A stretch of DNA of 64,000 nt from Closterium sp. NIES-65 (GCA_948144175.1 CANXME010002105.1:412489-476488); one strand, 5' to 3'. Counted from the first letter of the stretch, positions 1 through 11,843 are shown. Notes: generated from the sequence alone by a model not told the origin. A program made the numbers and translations.

Positions 1-1
1 G

Positions 2-1373
2 GTCCTCGGCGCTTGCATCGTTCTGCTCTGGGAGCACAATCACAAGGCGTACGAGACTGTTACCTGCTACAAGTTTCAGTTCTGCTTGTTTTTCTTGGCC
101 GACATCTTGGCGGACATGAACGACCTCAACCGCTGCTTCCAGAGACGAGAGGTGAGGTCGCATGTTTGTATGATGTTGCTACGTGGGGTTCGTAACTGCA
201 CTGTTGCTCATCCTTCTCCCTTTTGTCTACCCCTGCTCTGCCACAACTGGACGTGACAGAGATTGCGAAGATGATCGAGTCCACAACGAGTGACCTGGTG
301 GAGCGCTACTTGACGCCAGAGAAAGCTTACGAGCTCGGAGGGAAGAGCTGGCTGGTGAACTTCCACAAAGTCCACAAGGAGGGTGGAGGCAAGCAGGTCC
401 GGGTGCGCGGCGTGGACGGTGCTGGGCGCCCTATCAACCACCTGTACACCATGCATGAGCGGAAGCTGAAGGGGCACAAACACGGAAGCACCTACGCAGA
501 CTGCGTGAAGCTGTGCCGCATATTCGCCCGTGACTGCGTGGACAACCTCACCAACCGACTGGATGAACTTGGGAAGCTGGGGCCGACGAAGCTGTTCCGG
601 GCGGGCAAGTGGCCGAAGATCAAGGCCCAGCAAGAGAAGAAGTGTAAGGAGTGGCTGAACGGGTGCAGCAAGTTGTTCCGCAACAAGCTGCCGGGATTCG
701 ACATCAAAGCAGCAGAGAGGGAGCTTCCAACCTTCAGCGCGATCATGGAGGCACACCATGAGATGGAGAGCTTCACCCAGGGCCTGTCCAACTTCCTTGG
801 GAGCGCAGAATCCAAGAGGTAGCCTTTACTCTGCGTCCATGGGTTTTACAATCTTGTAGATTGCTAACTAATTCCGTTGTGTCGCATGTGCCTGGCAGGA
901 GATGGCCCAACCTCATCATGCTGTGGCAGGCGCTGGCTGTGCTCCCTCTCTCCACCGTGGAGTGCGAGAGGGGGTTCTCCAGGCAGAACGTCATCAAGTC
1001 CTGGGCGCGAGGAGCGCTGTGTAACGCGCCTCTGGGGGAGCTGATGCAGATATCGCTCCTCAAGTATGAGATCGACTGGCCGGAGGCACTGGAGGTGTGG
1101 AGGTCCCTGCGTACTAGGCGCCCTGCGAAGAGCTTGAAGCTGGCTGTAGCAGAGAGGGAGAGGAAAGGGAAGCAGAAGGAGGGTGAAGATGTGGCTGCTC
1201 GAAATGCCTGGGAGAATGAGGATGAGGAGGAGGAGGAGGAGGACGATGAAGTGGAACAGGCCTTTGACGACGATCAAGAGATTGTGGGGGAGGAGGAAGT
1301 GGAGGACAGTCCATTCCTGTCGGACGATGAGGATGTGGAGGAGGTGTACTGCATAGACAAGCCCGTGCACTAG
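2..1373 (+). pseudogene. hAT-superfamily transposase gene, 3' part (enters from left edge)
   Basis: This is the C-terminal part of a hAT (hobo/Ac/Tam3) DNA transposase of the ZNF862-like type. Exon a (2-151, frame 2) encodes a stretch with FFLADILADMNDLNRCFQ, typical of the middle of these proteins. Exon b ends at 818 and exon c runs 899-1373. The intron 819-898 has GT-AG ends, a TTGCTAACTA branch-like site at 862-871 and joins in phase. Exon c opens with the hAT dimerisation motif (LPLSTVECERGFSRQNVIKS), then an acidic Glu/Asp tail ending at a TAG. The junction between exons a and b is unclear: a GT donor follows 151, but no in-phase AG acceptor is visible before the conserved GACGTGACAGAG at 250, so either a rare splice type or damage is present. 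The 5' half, including the catalytic core start, lies outside the window. Confidence 0.8.
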
Positions 1374-2199
1374 ACCAGGTAGAGTAGGAAACTGCATGCA
1401 CTTGTCTTATTTAGGAAAATAGTGCATTGTTAATAGCAATCCTTCGCTAAGTTGTACCTTTTTCCCGATAGTGCAATCCTCGTTCGCTCACTCAATTGCA
1501 CTCGTAATAGGTGTCCCCCTAACCCATTAGCATAGTGTCAAGTATGCAACATAACAGTGTAAAACCAAACACCACCTTCACAGAACATGCACATAACGAT
1601 CTGCGGTGGAGCAGTCATTCTGATACATCGAATGATTAGTAAGTACGCATTATTTGATTGCTGCCTGGTCGTTATGCAACGCGTATGGGCATGTCTCCTC
1701 TCATGCCAATTGAGGTGCAATAATACGGTAATAGAGCCAGACACAAACTCCCCGTATGGGGCATGGCTGCTATCATGCCATACAGGGCAACCTTTATGCA
1801 GGGACCCAAGACCATGCTGTGTTGTATGTTCTAGGTTCATGCTGGAACGGAGTTGAGAAACCCCTGTTGTTCTACCCACTAGAGCTGTGGCGACATGCAG
1901 GTATGTTTTGCAGCGTCACACAGACCCATTGTGTATTGTTTGTATACATGTCAAGCAGGAACGCCAGTGACAAACAATTCCCTACGGGTAGTGTTCTCTA
2001 GACATGGAGGACTGGTTGTGGCCAACACTCTCATTTGGCCACACTTGTTGTCAAGTCATGCAGGACTGATTCAAGGCCTCTCCATTGCGCTTTGTGTCAT
2101 GTTTGTTGGCATATCAAGCTGGCAGGACGGATGAACAAACAGTTCCGTATTGATCTTGTCCACATTCCCCCATGATACCCGCTTCCATGTTCTTCACTC
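1374..2199. other. 3' flank of hAT gene and divergent left end of element A
   Basis: No gene is supported here. From about 1739 the sequence resembles 50216-50500 of copy B (shared ACACAAACTCCC, ATGGGGC, TGTTGTATGTTCT). Between 1890 and 2140 there are degenerate repeats of a block containing CAAGC/CATGC, AGGACTG or GGACGGATG, and GACAAACA. Nothing else is recognised. Confidence 0.4.
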
Positions 2200-2821
2200 A
2201 CACACTTATTCCTCCCACGTACCCGCCTCACCCCCTCCTGCTTCCCGCCTCATTACCTCTGCTTCCTGCCTCATGTCCCCTCGCTTCCGGCCTCATCCCC
2301 CCTTGCTACCCACCCCATTCCCCCTTGCTTCCCACCCCATTCTTCACTGCTACCCTCCTCATTCTCCCTTGATACCCTCCCCATTCCCCCTTGCTTCAGG
2401 CCTCATTCTCCCTTGCTTCAGGCCTCCTTCCCCCTTGCTTTGGGCCTCATTCTCCCTTGCTACCTCCCTCATTCCCCCTTGCTTCAGGCCCCAATCCCCC
2501 TTTGCTTCCCGCCTCATTCTCCCTTGCTACCCCCCTCATTCCCCTTTGCTTCCCGCCTCATGTCCCCTCGCTTCCGGCCTCATCCCCCCTTGCTAGCCAC
2601 CCCACTCCCCCTTGCTTCCCACCCCATTCTTCACTTCTACCCTCCTCATTCTCCCTTGCTACCCCCCTCATTCCCTCTGCTTCCCGCCTCTAGTCCCCTC
2701 GCTTCTGGCCTCATTCCCCCCCTGCTACCCACCCCATTCCCCCTTGCTTCCCACCCCATTCTTCACTGCTACCCTCCTCATTCTCCCTTGCTTCAGGCCC
2801 CATTCCCCCTTGCTTCGGGCC
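2200..2821. repeat. 22-bp C-rich minisatellite (element A)
   Basis: Degenerate tandem units of about 22 bp of the type GCCTCATTCCCCCTTGCTACCC lie just past the 3' end of the protease gene. The same array sits at the same place in copy B, so it is part of the element. The long plus-strand frames with Pro/Leu/Ser-rich products are a by-product of the repeat. Confidence 0.85.
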
Positions 2822-4030
2822 TCATTCCCCCATGCTTCCCGCCTCATTCTCGCTTGATACCCGCCCCTTTACCAGCTTTTCACCGCCGCCTGCCCCACTT
2901 CCAACCTCCAACATTGTTTTTGCCCGAAAATACACAGACCACTTCCTCAAATCGTGACGGTACTGACGGCGCCAATGGAGTGGCGTCCCTACAAGCTCAC
3001 ATGCCGGTAGTTTATGGAAACCATCCTCGACCAACGTGTGCATCACACGCATCGTGAACACACCATAGTCGTTCTCATTTGCCTGCACGGGTATCTGGAC
3101 AATAACAGGGTGCGTGAGCGCGTGGTGAGGGCCGGGACGGGAGTGGGGTTTCGGTGTGGAAATTGCGTGCAGGGAAAGGGAGATGCGATTGTTTCAAAGC
3201 TCGTGCACACAAGGCAACAGCACTCACCGTGACCTGCCTTAGTGGGATGCTTGCCGCCCATGCATCTGCGTCCGACTCACTGATCCATGCACAGTATCTT
3301 AACACCTCGTTTCGCAAGTACCTACACACCGGGAGACATAGATTCAATGCTATCGTAACCCCGAACTTCTGTACGTGACAATAGCAGACTGCCATTAAAA
3401 AGAGAGTACCTTCGCAACGGGGCATCGACACCGGCATGCGTACCGTACGAGTCAGCGTGCCAGAGCACACAGTTCATGGGTATCGGGTCGTCGGGCCTCG
3501 GGATGCGCTCGATCACGATCAGGCTCCAGTGACTCCTAAGGCACACATGAGGTCTAACATCAGTAACGCCAATGACTACAGAAATAAAAGATAACCCGGC
3601 TACGGCTAGACGCGACGACTACTCACTCGGTATTTATCGGAACGAGTACATATGTGAAATCGAAAATACCCAGGCCGAAAGTATAGGCGTTTTCACGCCG
3701 CGAAATGTCCTTCTTAGCATATTCCCAGAAATATGATCCACTGTAAAGCCATTTCTTGCTGTCGCGACCGTGTTCGTACTGCAGCATCCTGCGCACGCGC
3801 GTATTTGCGACAAAGGAAACGCATGAGATAACCGTGACGAATCTGGCCTTTTGATTTTCTAACCGTGATACTCACACACCGAGCCAATCAATTACGATCC
3901 CGCTGACCCATTCACCGGGTCGTAGCCTGTCGGCGTGTTCCACGTTTATGTCGAGCCAGCCTCCGCCGTAGGGAAAGGGCATAGAAATCGGCTGAAAGGA
4001 CAGCTTACCATCTAAACACGGTAGAGCCAT
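2822..4030 (-). CDS. Ulp1-like cysteine protease of element A, active-site Cys replaced by Tyr
   Basis: This is a C48-type (Ulp1/SENP, SUMO-protease fold) gene carried by the transposon. Five exons on the minus strand agree in length and phase with copy B: 4030-3876, 3788-3627, 3535-3410, 3321-3228, 3094-2822. The order of motifs is the family's: an N-terminal RLRPGEWVSGIVIDWLG helix, VLVPINTE then SHWSLIVIE with the catalytic His, VLWHADS with the Asp, and IPVQ with the oxyanion-hole Gln. The nucleophile position reads ENDYG instead of ENDCG; the codon at 3067-3065 is TAT where copy B has TGT. The frame is otherwise open and ends with a Gly/Lys-rich tail longer than that of B. It would be expected to lack protease activity. 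Its start is the ATG shared with copy B. The role in transposition is unknown; Ulp1-like genes are known companions of Zisupton/KDZ and some MULE and CACTA elements. Confidence 0.85.
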
Positions 4031-5035
4031 GGCTAGAACTTTGACGACCTCAAGATGCGTGTGGCAATAGGGATAATTTGGAGGACGAGCACCGGACTGG
4101 AATTTGGGCTTCTGCAGTCACGACACTATGAGTCAAGAGCAGCCGCGAAGGTTGTTACACTAGTCGTCAAATTTCACTAAAGGGTTTCGAGCCAGCCTGG
4201 TCCAAACTAGTTTCGCAATCGCATGAGCGATCGAGATTCGCCAAAGCGCCCCCACTTGTCGGGGCCATAGCAATGGTCAGTGTGTTTTAACCTGCTGACT
4301 AGGCAGATACAGCCCCCTTTAACGGCCTTTCGGCCAATCTAACACCTCGCAGACGAGGTGGAACTGTGCTGTTCGCGGCTAGCAACTCCACGCGTCAGGC
4401 TATGATTTATTTGCACTTCTACACGCACTGGTAAAGGGGCACGTTTACTTCGGTTATGGCTGGCATAGGTCCTCTCCTCAGTGTTCACACGTTCACGCTC
4501 CCATGTTCTGGGCGTTCCCGTGGTTGACCGGTATAATGTGATGAACAGTGCTGAAAATCTACGGTCAGTTAGCCAAGGCATAACGATCTTCGCTGCTTGG
4601 TTAGGGTTCCGCGCCACACGAATGCCACGAAGGTTGCGCGACGCAGCGTGATTGGTCGAAACACAGAGCGCTGTCAGAACCGATTTGTCGGTTGAGTTGG
4701 CGGAAGTTTGGCAAACCATTCATCGGGCGCCAACACTTGCAAACAAAAGATATTCTTGAGATTCTAGGTGTGAAGAATGGTCTGCTAGCAATAAAAGAGC
4801 GAATATATCGGTAACTAGTTCAGGCGTTCTATTCCGCCACTTTTAGGTCACTGGTGATGAGACGCCTTTATGCACTCCTAGACAAGCTGAGTTGTGCGTG
4901 ACATTGAAACGCCTTTCCCGCCAAGCCATCAGATCCCGAACTCAACGATGGGCAATCTTAGAGCTCCAAGATGCCATGGGTTATACTTCAGGGGTGGCTT
5001 TGCTGCCCAGTGTTATGTGCTACTGAGTAGGAACA
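4031..5035. promoter_or_regulatory. divergent spacer between protease and transposase genes (A)
   Basis: This is about 1 kb between two head-to-head start codons, alignable in outline with 52337-53712 in copy B. It is the only place for both promoters. AT-rich stretches occur near 4787-4815 (AATAAAAGAGCGAATATATC) but no box is convincing. No reading frame here is conserved with B. Confidence 0.45.
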
Positions 5036-8000
5036 ATGAAAGGCCAGAAGTGTGGCTGTGGATACGTTGCCTTCTGCTATTAGACCCTTAGGAGCCACCA
5101 AGTAAATGGCGGGGAAGTCTGCAAGCTCAAGCAGAAACGTAAGCTGGTTTTCAAGCAGCCGATTCCGAAACACTGGAGGCTGGGCGGGGCTTCAAATCCT
5201 GGCGCCATTTTAAACCTAGCACCACTTCCTCGTCCGTATCCGCAGCTCCCACTGATAGGAAACGCGTACCCAAATGTCACGCCATCAGAACCGAGCGAAC
5301 AAGTGAGGCAGATCGCGGAGGCGACTTGCGAAGGCACGGTTGTCGTGGAACCTGATGGTGAAGACGATCCGATAGACTTGAAGGCCGAAGTTTGCATTTT
5401 ATCACGGAAGCACGGCCTTACGAACGGGGCTATAACGGACCTTATAGACCTGTTCCGAATTCCAGACCTTGATATCGAACAGCTACAAGGCTGGACGACC
5501 TACAGAGACCTTGAAAAGTACGAGAGCAGCTTCGAGTTGGGACCGGAGCAGTCGTGGCGAGTTTTGGAGATTAAAGTGGATCATGAAGTGGGATTCCTCA
5601 CCTTCAGATGTCGCGATATTATCGTGGTGCGTCCGTCGCAACATAATGTGCACCTTGTATGTGTTACTACCTCTGTAACACGGCCCAAGCTGTTTCTGCT
5701 GCGCCCCTTACCAGTCTCAAGTCGTAGTCGACAACTCATATCTTCACTGCTTCCACTAGTACGCACCAATAAACCCAATTCCCATCCCTCTCTGCAGTTG
5801 GTGCAGGCAATGTTCAAGAAGATGTCCGCAGTACGCGGATTCATCATCGAGCCGAAGGAGTGGAAGGTGGAGGGGGAAAGGCGCTACAGCACTCCCGGCA
5901 ACACGGACTGGATGCTGAAGGCTTGGGTTAGTTGGCATCCAAAGCGCGATGTCCTTTGTCATGGAATCTCTGTCGCACTAGCTCGTTGTTCGTCACCCAC
6001 ACGGTATTTTCCTCTCTTGAAAGGGGAGATGACCCGCATTTGTTATCTGAATCCGACCTTTTGCTCGCTGATGTCCCGCTGTTTGCTCGCTGATTTTGTC
6101 ATTTTGCTCCCTGATCTCCGCCCTGTGCTGGCTGATCTTGTCTCTTTTCTTTATAATCCCCGCCCTCTGCTCGCTGATCTCGTGACGTTTGGTGGCTGAT
6201 TAAGACCCTTGTGCTCGCCAATCTCCCGCCCTTTGCTCACTGACTACGACCATATGCTCCACGAGCTCCATTATTTGCTATCAAATCTCCGCCCGTTTCT
6301 GTCCAATCTTCCGCCCTTTGCTCTCTCACTCCCTTCCTTTAACTCCCCGATCACCCACACTTTGCTCATTTGCTCTCCCGCCCTTTGCTATCTGCTCTCC
6401 CCTCTCTGGTGCTCTCTGATCACCCGCTCTTCACTCTCTGATCTCCCGCTCTTTCATCTCTCTTCTTAGCGCGAAGCTCCCTAATCTTCGCGTCTTGCAA
6501 TCTTGAGCGCATGACTGTTGCAATATGTCACTAATCTCGTGAGTTCTGGCCATCGCTTTCGCTCCCCAACCTTTTGATCATTTTGTAACTCCAGACATTC
6601 ACTTTGATTCCTGCCCCGTGATCCCTTTCTTGTCCCCGTGCTCTATCCCCTTACTCATTTGTTCACCTAACCATACTCTATGCTCTCACACATGACAGGA
6701 CCGCGTTCGTGCCGTCGGTGCGATCGTGTTGGCGATCATTCTCTATTCGGATCAAACTAACTTGTCTCACAATGGCAGACAATCAGCACACCCGTTCGTC
6801 CTGTCATTCGGTAACACACCGGAATGGGCGCGTTGGTTGGAGGGCGGCACAGAGCTGGTGGGCCTCTTCCCTAACATTCCCTCCGACCTGAAGCCAGAGG
6901 AGAAGATTAGGGTGTTCCAGCTAGCGGCTGAATACATGCTACAGCCGCTGAAACACCTCTCCAAGCTCCGCGGGTACGCTGCCCTTAATCTCATATGCTA
7001 CAATCCTGCGCCCATGTCATAGTTTTGTGCATCATACGTGTGTGAAACCACCATGCCATGTATTGCGTGTGGGGTTAATTGGAGTGCATATTTGAATTGC
7101 TGCCCCTATCGGTTCGGTAACGAACAACCCCTTTGCACATTGCTGCCATGCTGTCAGTCTGGTTTCCTCACCCTAAAACCACCATATTGGCATGGTTCCA
7201 TGTTTGGTTGTGCAGCGGGGGTTTGAAGGTCGAGGACAGCAACGGGGTTGAGTACTTGGCCATCCCGCTGCTGTACTCAGTCGTGAACGACCATCCCGAG
7301 TCTAGCAAGGTCTCATGCACCATGTCATGTAGCTCCTACCGACCTTGCTCCATCTGCATGGTTACGCGAGAAAATCTTCGAGACGTGGATGACAAGATCG
7401 TTCCTCGAACCGTGAAAGATCAGAAAGCCGTGTACAAGCTAATGGAGGAAGCGGACACCAAGAAGGAATTGACCCGTCTGAAGAAGAAGTATTCTACCCA
7501 CTTCGTGAAGGTATAACTTTTTGTCCGTTTTCCTTGGTTTGACGCCGTGGTCCCGTAGTCCCACCCCTATATCCTCCCACCGCACTTGGGTCTAAAATGA
7601 ACTATCCCGCCCCCACTGCCCATTTGTCAACCCCACGCTCAAAACGCCCATGCCTCCACATCAACTCACGTCGCCACCTCCTCGTCGTGTTGGAGGTGGA
7701 CACCTCGCCATGTTCCACCCTTGGACAGGCACGCACCCAAACCTCACATGATCCCGCCCTCGTTCAGCAAATCCCTAAACCCCCACCCTATCCTTGCTGT
7801 CCGTACAGTCCACACACATACCCTCCCCCTACCCCGCCCATCCTAGTTCTTGGCACACAATCCCACCCTGGTCGTTTTTTTCCCTATTCTTCATTCAAAT
7901 CCCCAAAGGGGCCAATTTTCCCATTCCGCGTGCCTCCCCTTGCGGCCAGTCATTGCTGTGGGATTGGGAGTTCTCCAAAACCAAGTGGGGCAACACGTAC

Positions 8001-11000
8001 CTCGCCCAGACACCTGACATCATGCACATCATCGAGGCAGGGCTTTGGCTTCATGCAATGAGGTGCCTCGTGAAGAAGTTGAAACCGTCAGAGCGAAAAA
8101 CACTTCTCGAGTAAGTTTCCCTTTTCCCCCGGTGGGGCGAGACTCATACGTGCAAGAGAAAGAGGCATCGAGGGGGAACCAGAGGGATTGAGAGGGGAAG
8201 AGGGGCAGCGAGGGGGAAGGTTGCACTTAGAGAGACGGAGAGTGGGGCAGAGTGTTACAAGAAGTTGGGCAGAGAGGGGGAATTCGGGGCAGAGAGATGG
8301 AAGGAGGGGCAGCCGGAGGGAGGGTAGGGCGGTGGTGTGGAAGGAGGGGCAGGGATGAGTGAATGCAGGGCACAGAGAAGGAGGAAGAGTGAGGGAATTT
8401 GTAGCAGCGTTGGAGGAATGCGGGGTGGAGAGAGGGGGAAGTGGTGCAGAAAGAGGGAATTTGGGACAGAGACGTTGAGGGAGGGGCACCATGGGGGAAG
8501 GAGGCGCTGCGAGCAGGAAGGTGGGGCTGCTAGCGGGAAGGAGGGGCATAGAAGGGGGAGGGGGGGGGGGGGGGGGGGTTGGTCGTGTGAGGTGAACGCG
8601 GGATTCAGAATAGTGTCTCGGGGCATAGGGACCGCATGGGGGTAATGTAGGAGTAAAATTGGGCAGAGAGTAAGGGAGATTGCGGCTGGGAGAGGGGAAA
8701 TTGGGGCAGGGGGAGAGAACAAGGGGCGGAGAGAGGTGACCATGGGGCAGAGCGAGGGAACAAGGGGCAGAGAGAGGAATGATGAGGCATAGAGGCTGGG
8801 GGAGTGGGGCAGAGGACGAAAAGGGATTCACTGAGAGGGAGGCAGCGGGGAGATGATGTGCGATTTGATGCACCTAACTACTAGACCACCCCGCCAGCCC
8901 CACCCCTCTCCCGCCCCCCTCCCTAACCCACCCCACCGGCCCCACACAAACCCTAAACCGATACCCTTACTGCATCCTGTACGTGCAGACGCTACAAGAT
9001 TCTCAAGGCAGTGACTCCTGCGTCTTTGCTGAGACTCCCATCCGCATGGGCGTACTTCACCACGACGGCCTGCTTCTCAGCGTCGAAGCATCGTGCCACG
9101 ATGCAAGTGCTGCCCCTCATCATCGACCTCCCCAAGCGTGCCGATATTCGACATGCCATCACGCTTATGTCGGACTGGTACAAGGAGTTTATCCGGGCTG
9201 AGTATCACACCGATGCCACGCTTGAGCGCATGGAGGAGGTCTCCTGCGAGTAAGTATAGCGTGAATGGGTGTGGGTGCCATGCGCATAGGGAACGAGGGA
9301 CAGTGAGATGGCTGAAGGGGTCGAGGGAGGGATTAAGAGGCAGTGTGTGGGAAATAGGGTGCAGAGAACGGGGGAAAAAGGGAAAAGATAAGGAAAGGGG
9401 GTAAAAGCGAGGCAAAGAGGGGACGAGGGAGGGAAAGAGGGGACGAGGGGGGGAAAGAGGGGACGAGGGAGGGAAAGAGGGGACGAAGGAGGGAAAGAGG
9501 GGAGGGGGGGGAGGGAACGATGGGCTGTGGACTGTTCCGCATGCGCTGAAAAAGGGAAGGAGGGGCATAATGACGACAGGAGGGGCTTAGAGTGGGGGAA
9601 TGGAGTGGCAGAAACATGGAAGCTGAGTTGTGAGTGGGTGGGGGGGGGGGGGGGGGAGATGAGAGGAGGGGGGAGGGTTTGAGAGAGGGTAGTAGTACAT
9701 GAACCCGGGTATGGGGCATTGTATGTTGTTTGTGGCTGAATTGTTGTTTATATGCTTACGCACGCTAAACCGATCCCCAACACCCAATGCCCCAATTCTG
9801 AACCTTTCAATCCACCCAAACACGTCCTATCCAGGATGGTCGATGCGCTTGTTCTAGCATTCGACAACCAGAAGTCGAAGTGGCTTATTATCAAGGTGCA
9901 TCTTGTATCGCACCTCCCGCCGACGATCCGTGCACGGGGATTGCCACAGGAGTACTCGTCGAACCGGTACGAGCAGTCCCACAAGACAACAGTGAAGCGC
10001 CCTTCTCGCGGCACCAACTGGAAGGGTGTGGAGGATCGCATTGTGAAGAAGCATATCGAGCAAGCCGTTGTTCGACAGCTGTCTCGAGCCTCCGGCGGGG
10101 ACAAAACATACGAGACAGCCATGAAGGAGGTGAGCATGTGTACGACCTAATGCCAATCTTGCCCACCAATGTTCCCCGCCTGCTCCTGCCGCATGAAACC
10201 CTCATCACCTCTTCCCTTCCTCCCGCTGCCCCCCTAGACATCCCTTCTAGCATGCACGTGCTCACCATCATGTCCACCCATGAAATGCCTCTACCGCTGC
10301 CCCCCTTGACATCCCGTTTTGCATCTACATGCTCGCATTCTTGTCCACCCATCGCTCCTTCCACTAGCTGCCACCCTTCACATTCCGTCTTGCCCCACAT
10401 GCTTTCCCACTTAACCACCCATGCCCCTCCCCCGGCCCCCGTGGGACTATCCGTCGTTCAGCCCCCAATGCTCCCCTACTAATCCACCATATACCTTCGT
10501 GCTGCTAAACACGTCGCCCCCTCGGTTCCCCCCCCCCCCCCCCCCATCCGCCTCCATGTCCATCCCTGGTACTTCCCATTCCCTCCTGCCGTTTGTCTTT
10601 CCTTTGCTCTCCCTTGATCTACACTTGTCCACCTATGCTCCCTCCTCTTGCTGCACCCTTTGACCTCTGGAACTGCCCCGCTATACTAACCGACTAGTCC
10701 CTAATCTTTGCTCCCTCTCACTGCTGCCCCTGTTGTACTCAAGTGCTGTCCCTCTCCTGCTGCCCCCCATGTACACCATGCACCCATCACCTTCCTACCC
10801 AGGCTTGCACGCTTGGGCGTCGGGTGCTGACTAAGATACACAAGAAGATGACCGTGGGGCAGATCACGGATGATGTGTTCAGGAGCTATGTCCTTGTTCA
10901 CGGAGATGAAGCGATGGGCTACTTGAAGAAGCGGCTGGCCAGGGAGGGAATTCACGACCAAGTGCTCAATGTGAGAATCAATATGGTGCTCAATGCGGGA

Positions 11001-11563
11001 GAATCAATGTGAGAATCAACTGCCACTGCCACGTAGACCTGTTAAACGCGGACCATCAACCTCCTTAATGGGCCGAACCCAGGCATGGCACCCTGTTGTA
11101 TCCACGCACCCGTCAGCACCCCATTGTCTCAACCCTAACACAAACTTCCATTGTTGTGCTGCAACCCCTGCTTGCCTATTCGCAGGTGCACACTGCCATG
11201 GCAATCCCACCGCACGACAGGATGGAGTGGACCGAGAAGGGCCAGTTTGTCAAAGCAAGCCCTTCCGACAGGCACTTTTCAGATGTAGCCATAAATCCAG
11301 CTGGCAAAGGGGCCAACTGGTACGGCCGCTGCTTGATGCTGTTCCATTACGTGAAAGATGGCGTGGCAAAAAAAGCCGCCTACATCGAATACTACACGGA
11401 GGATCGGCGAGTCTGCCGGTACACTGGCTGCAAACGACTGTTGCCCACGAAGGGCACCTTCAACTATGCAGTTGTAGATGCAGATTGCATTCTTAGCATC
11501 GTGCATGTTGTCCCGTGCTGCAAAGACCCTGCTGTGAAGCTGCTCAATAGGTTCATCTGGTGA
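5036..11563 (+). pseudogene. Plavaka/KDZ-like transposase, copy A, nonsense at codon 16
   Basis: This is a cut-and-paste DNA transposase gene in nine exons: 5036-5623, 5798-5926, 6699-6973, 7216-7510, 7950-8110, 8989-9249, 9835-10129, 10803-10970, 11186-11563. All introns are GT-AG and the exons sum to 2550 nt, an 849-aa frame. The N-terminus has a Cys/His cluster (KCGCGYVAFC, then SHQVNG and C) like the zinc finger at the start of Plavaka proteins. Exon 3 carries ILYSDQTNLS, matching the ILYSDKT motif; exon 4 carries VVNDHPES and the CSICMV Cys pair; exon 5 carries QTPDIMHIIEAGLW, matching TPDLLHQLHKG; exon 9 has the C-terminal VDADCILSIVHVVP block. The only lesion seen is TAG at 5081-5083, codon 16, where copy B has CAA. 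No nearby in-frame ATG clearly rescues the finger. Family assignment is by motif; KDZ or another CMC relative is possible. Confidence 0.82.
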
Positions 11564-11567
11564 TGCA

Positions 11568-11573
11568 AATAAA
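11568..11573 (+). terminator. AATAAA poly(A)-like signal after transposase A
   Basis: AATAAA begins four bases after the TGA of the last transposase exon. The same TGATGCAAATAAAGTAGC follows the stop in copy B (60338 onward). It is close to the stop, so its use is inferred. Confidence 0.4.
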
Positions 11574-11813
11574 GTAGCAACTATGTCAATTTACCATAAC
11601 CTTCTTTGATTGTGAAACAAGCTTTTAAGCCACCTTATTATTGTCTCAACAATTAACATCTAACAAACATTCCATTGTAACACCGCGAAACCATTACTAA
11701 AACATCACCAAAACGTTTGGTCTGACAAGAATGCTATACAAACGATTCGTAAATGATTCCTGGATGATTGTCAAACGATTTTCAGAAGCTTGCTTAAAAA
11801 AAAAAAGGTCAGA

Positions 11814-11843
11814 TGATTTCCAGACGCACACATTTTTGTGATG
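11814..11843 (-). repeat. right terminal inverted repeat of element A
   Basis: Read on the minus strand the terminus is CATCACAAAAATGTGTGCGT and onward, the same as the right end of copy B and like the left end of copy B at 40171. Outside it the two copies share nothing (GGGATGGG here, satellite in B). Confidence 0.8.

Larger units (their letters stand above)
1739..11843 (+). mobile_element. Plavaka/KDZ-like DNA transposon, copy A (left end missing or diverged)
   Basis: This segment is colinear with 50216-60618 of copy B: a 22-bp C-rich array, a Ulp1-like gene on the minus strand, a divergent spacer, the nine-exon transposase on the plus strand and a right terminus ATTTTTGTGATG at 11832-11843. 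Similarity to B stops abruptly after that terminus, which fixes the right boundary. No left terminus is visible; a hAT gene occupies the place where copy B has its third gene, so copy A is truncated, internally deleted or nested. Transposase exons 7-9 and the right end are almost identical to B, while the protease and exon 1 are clearly more diverged. Confidence 0.8.
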
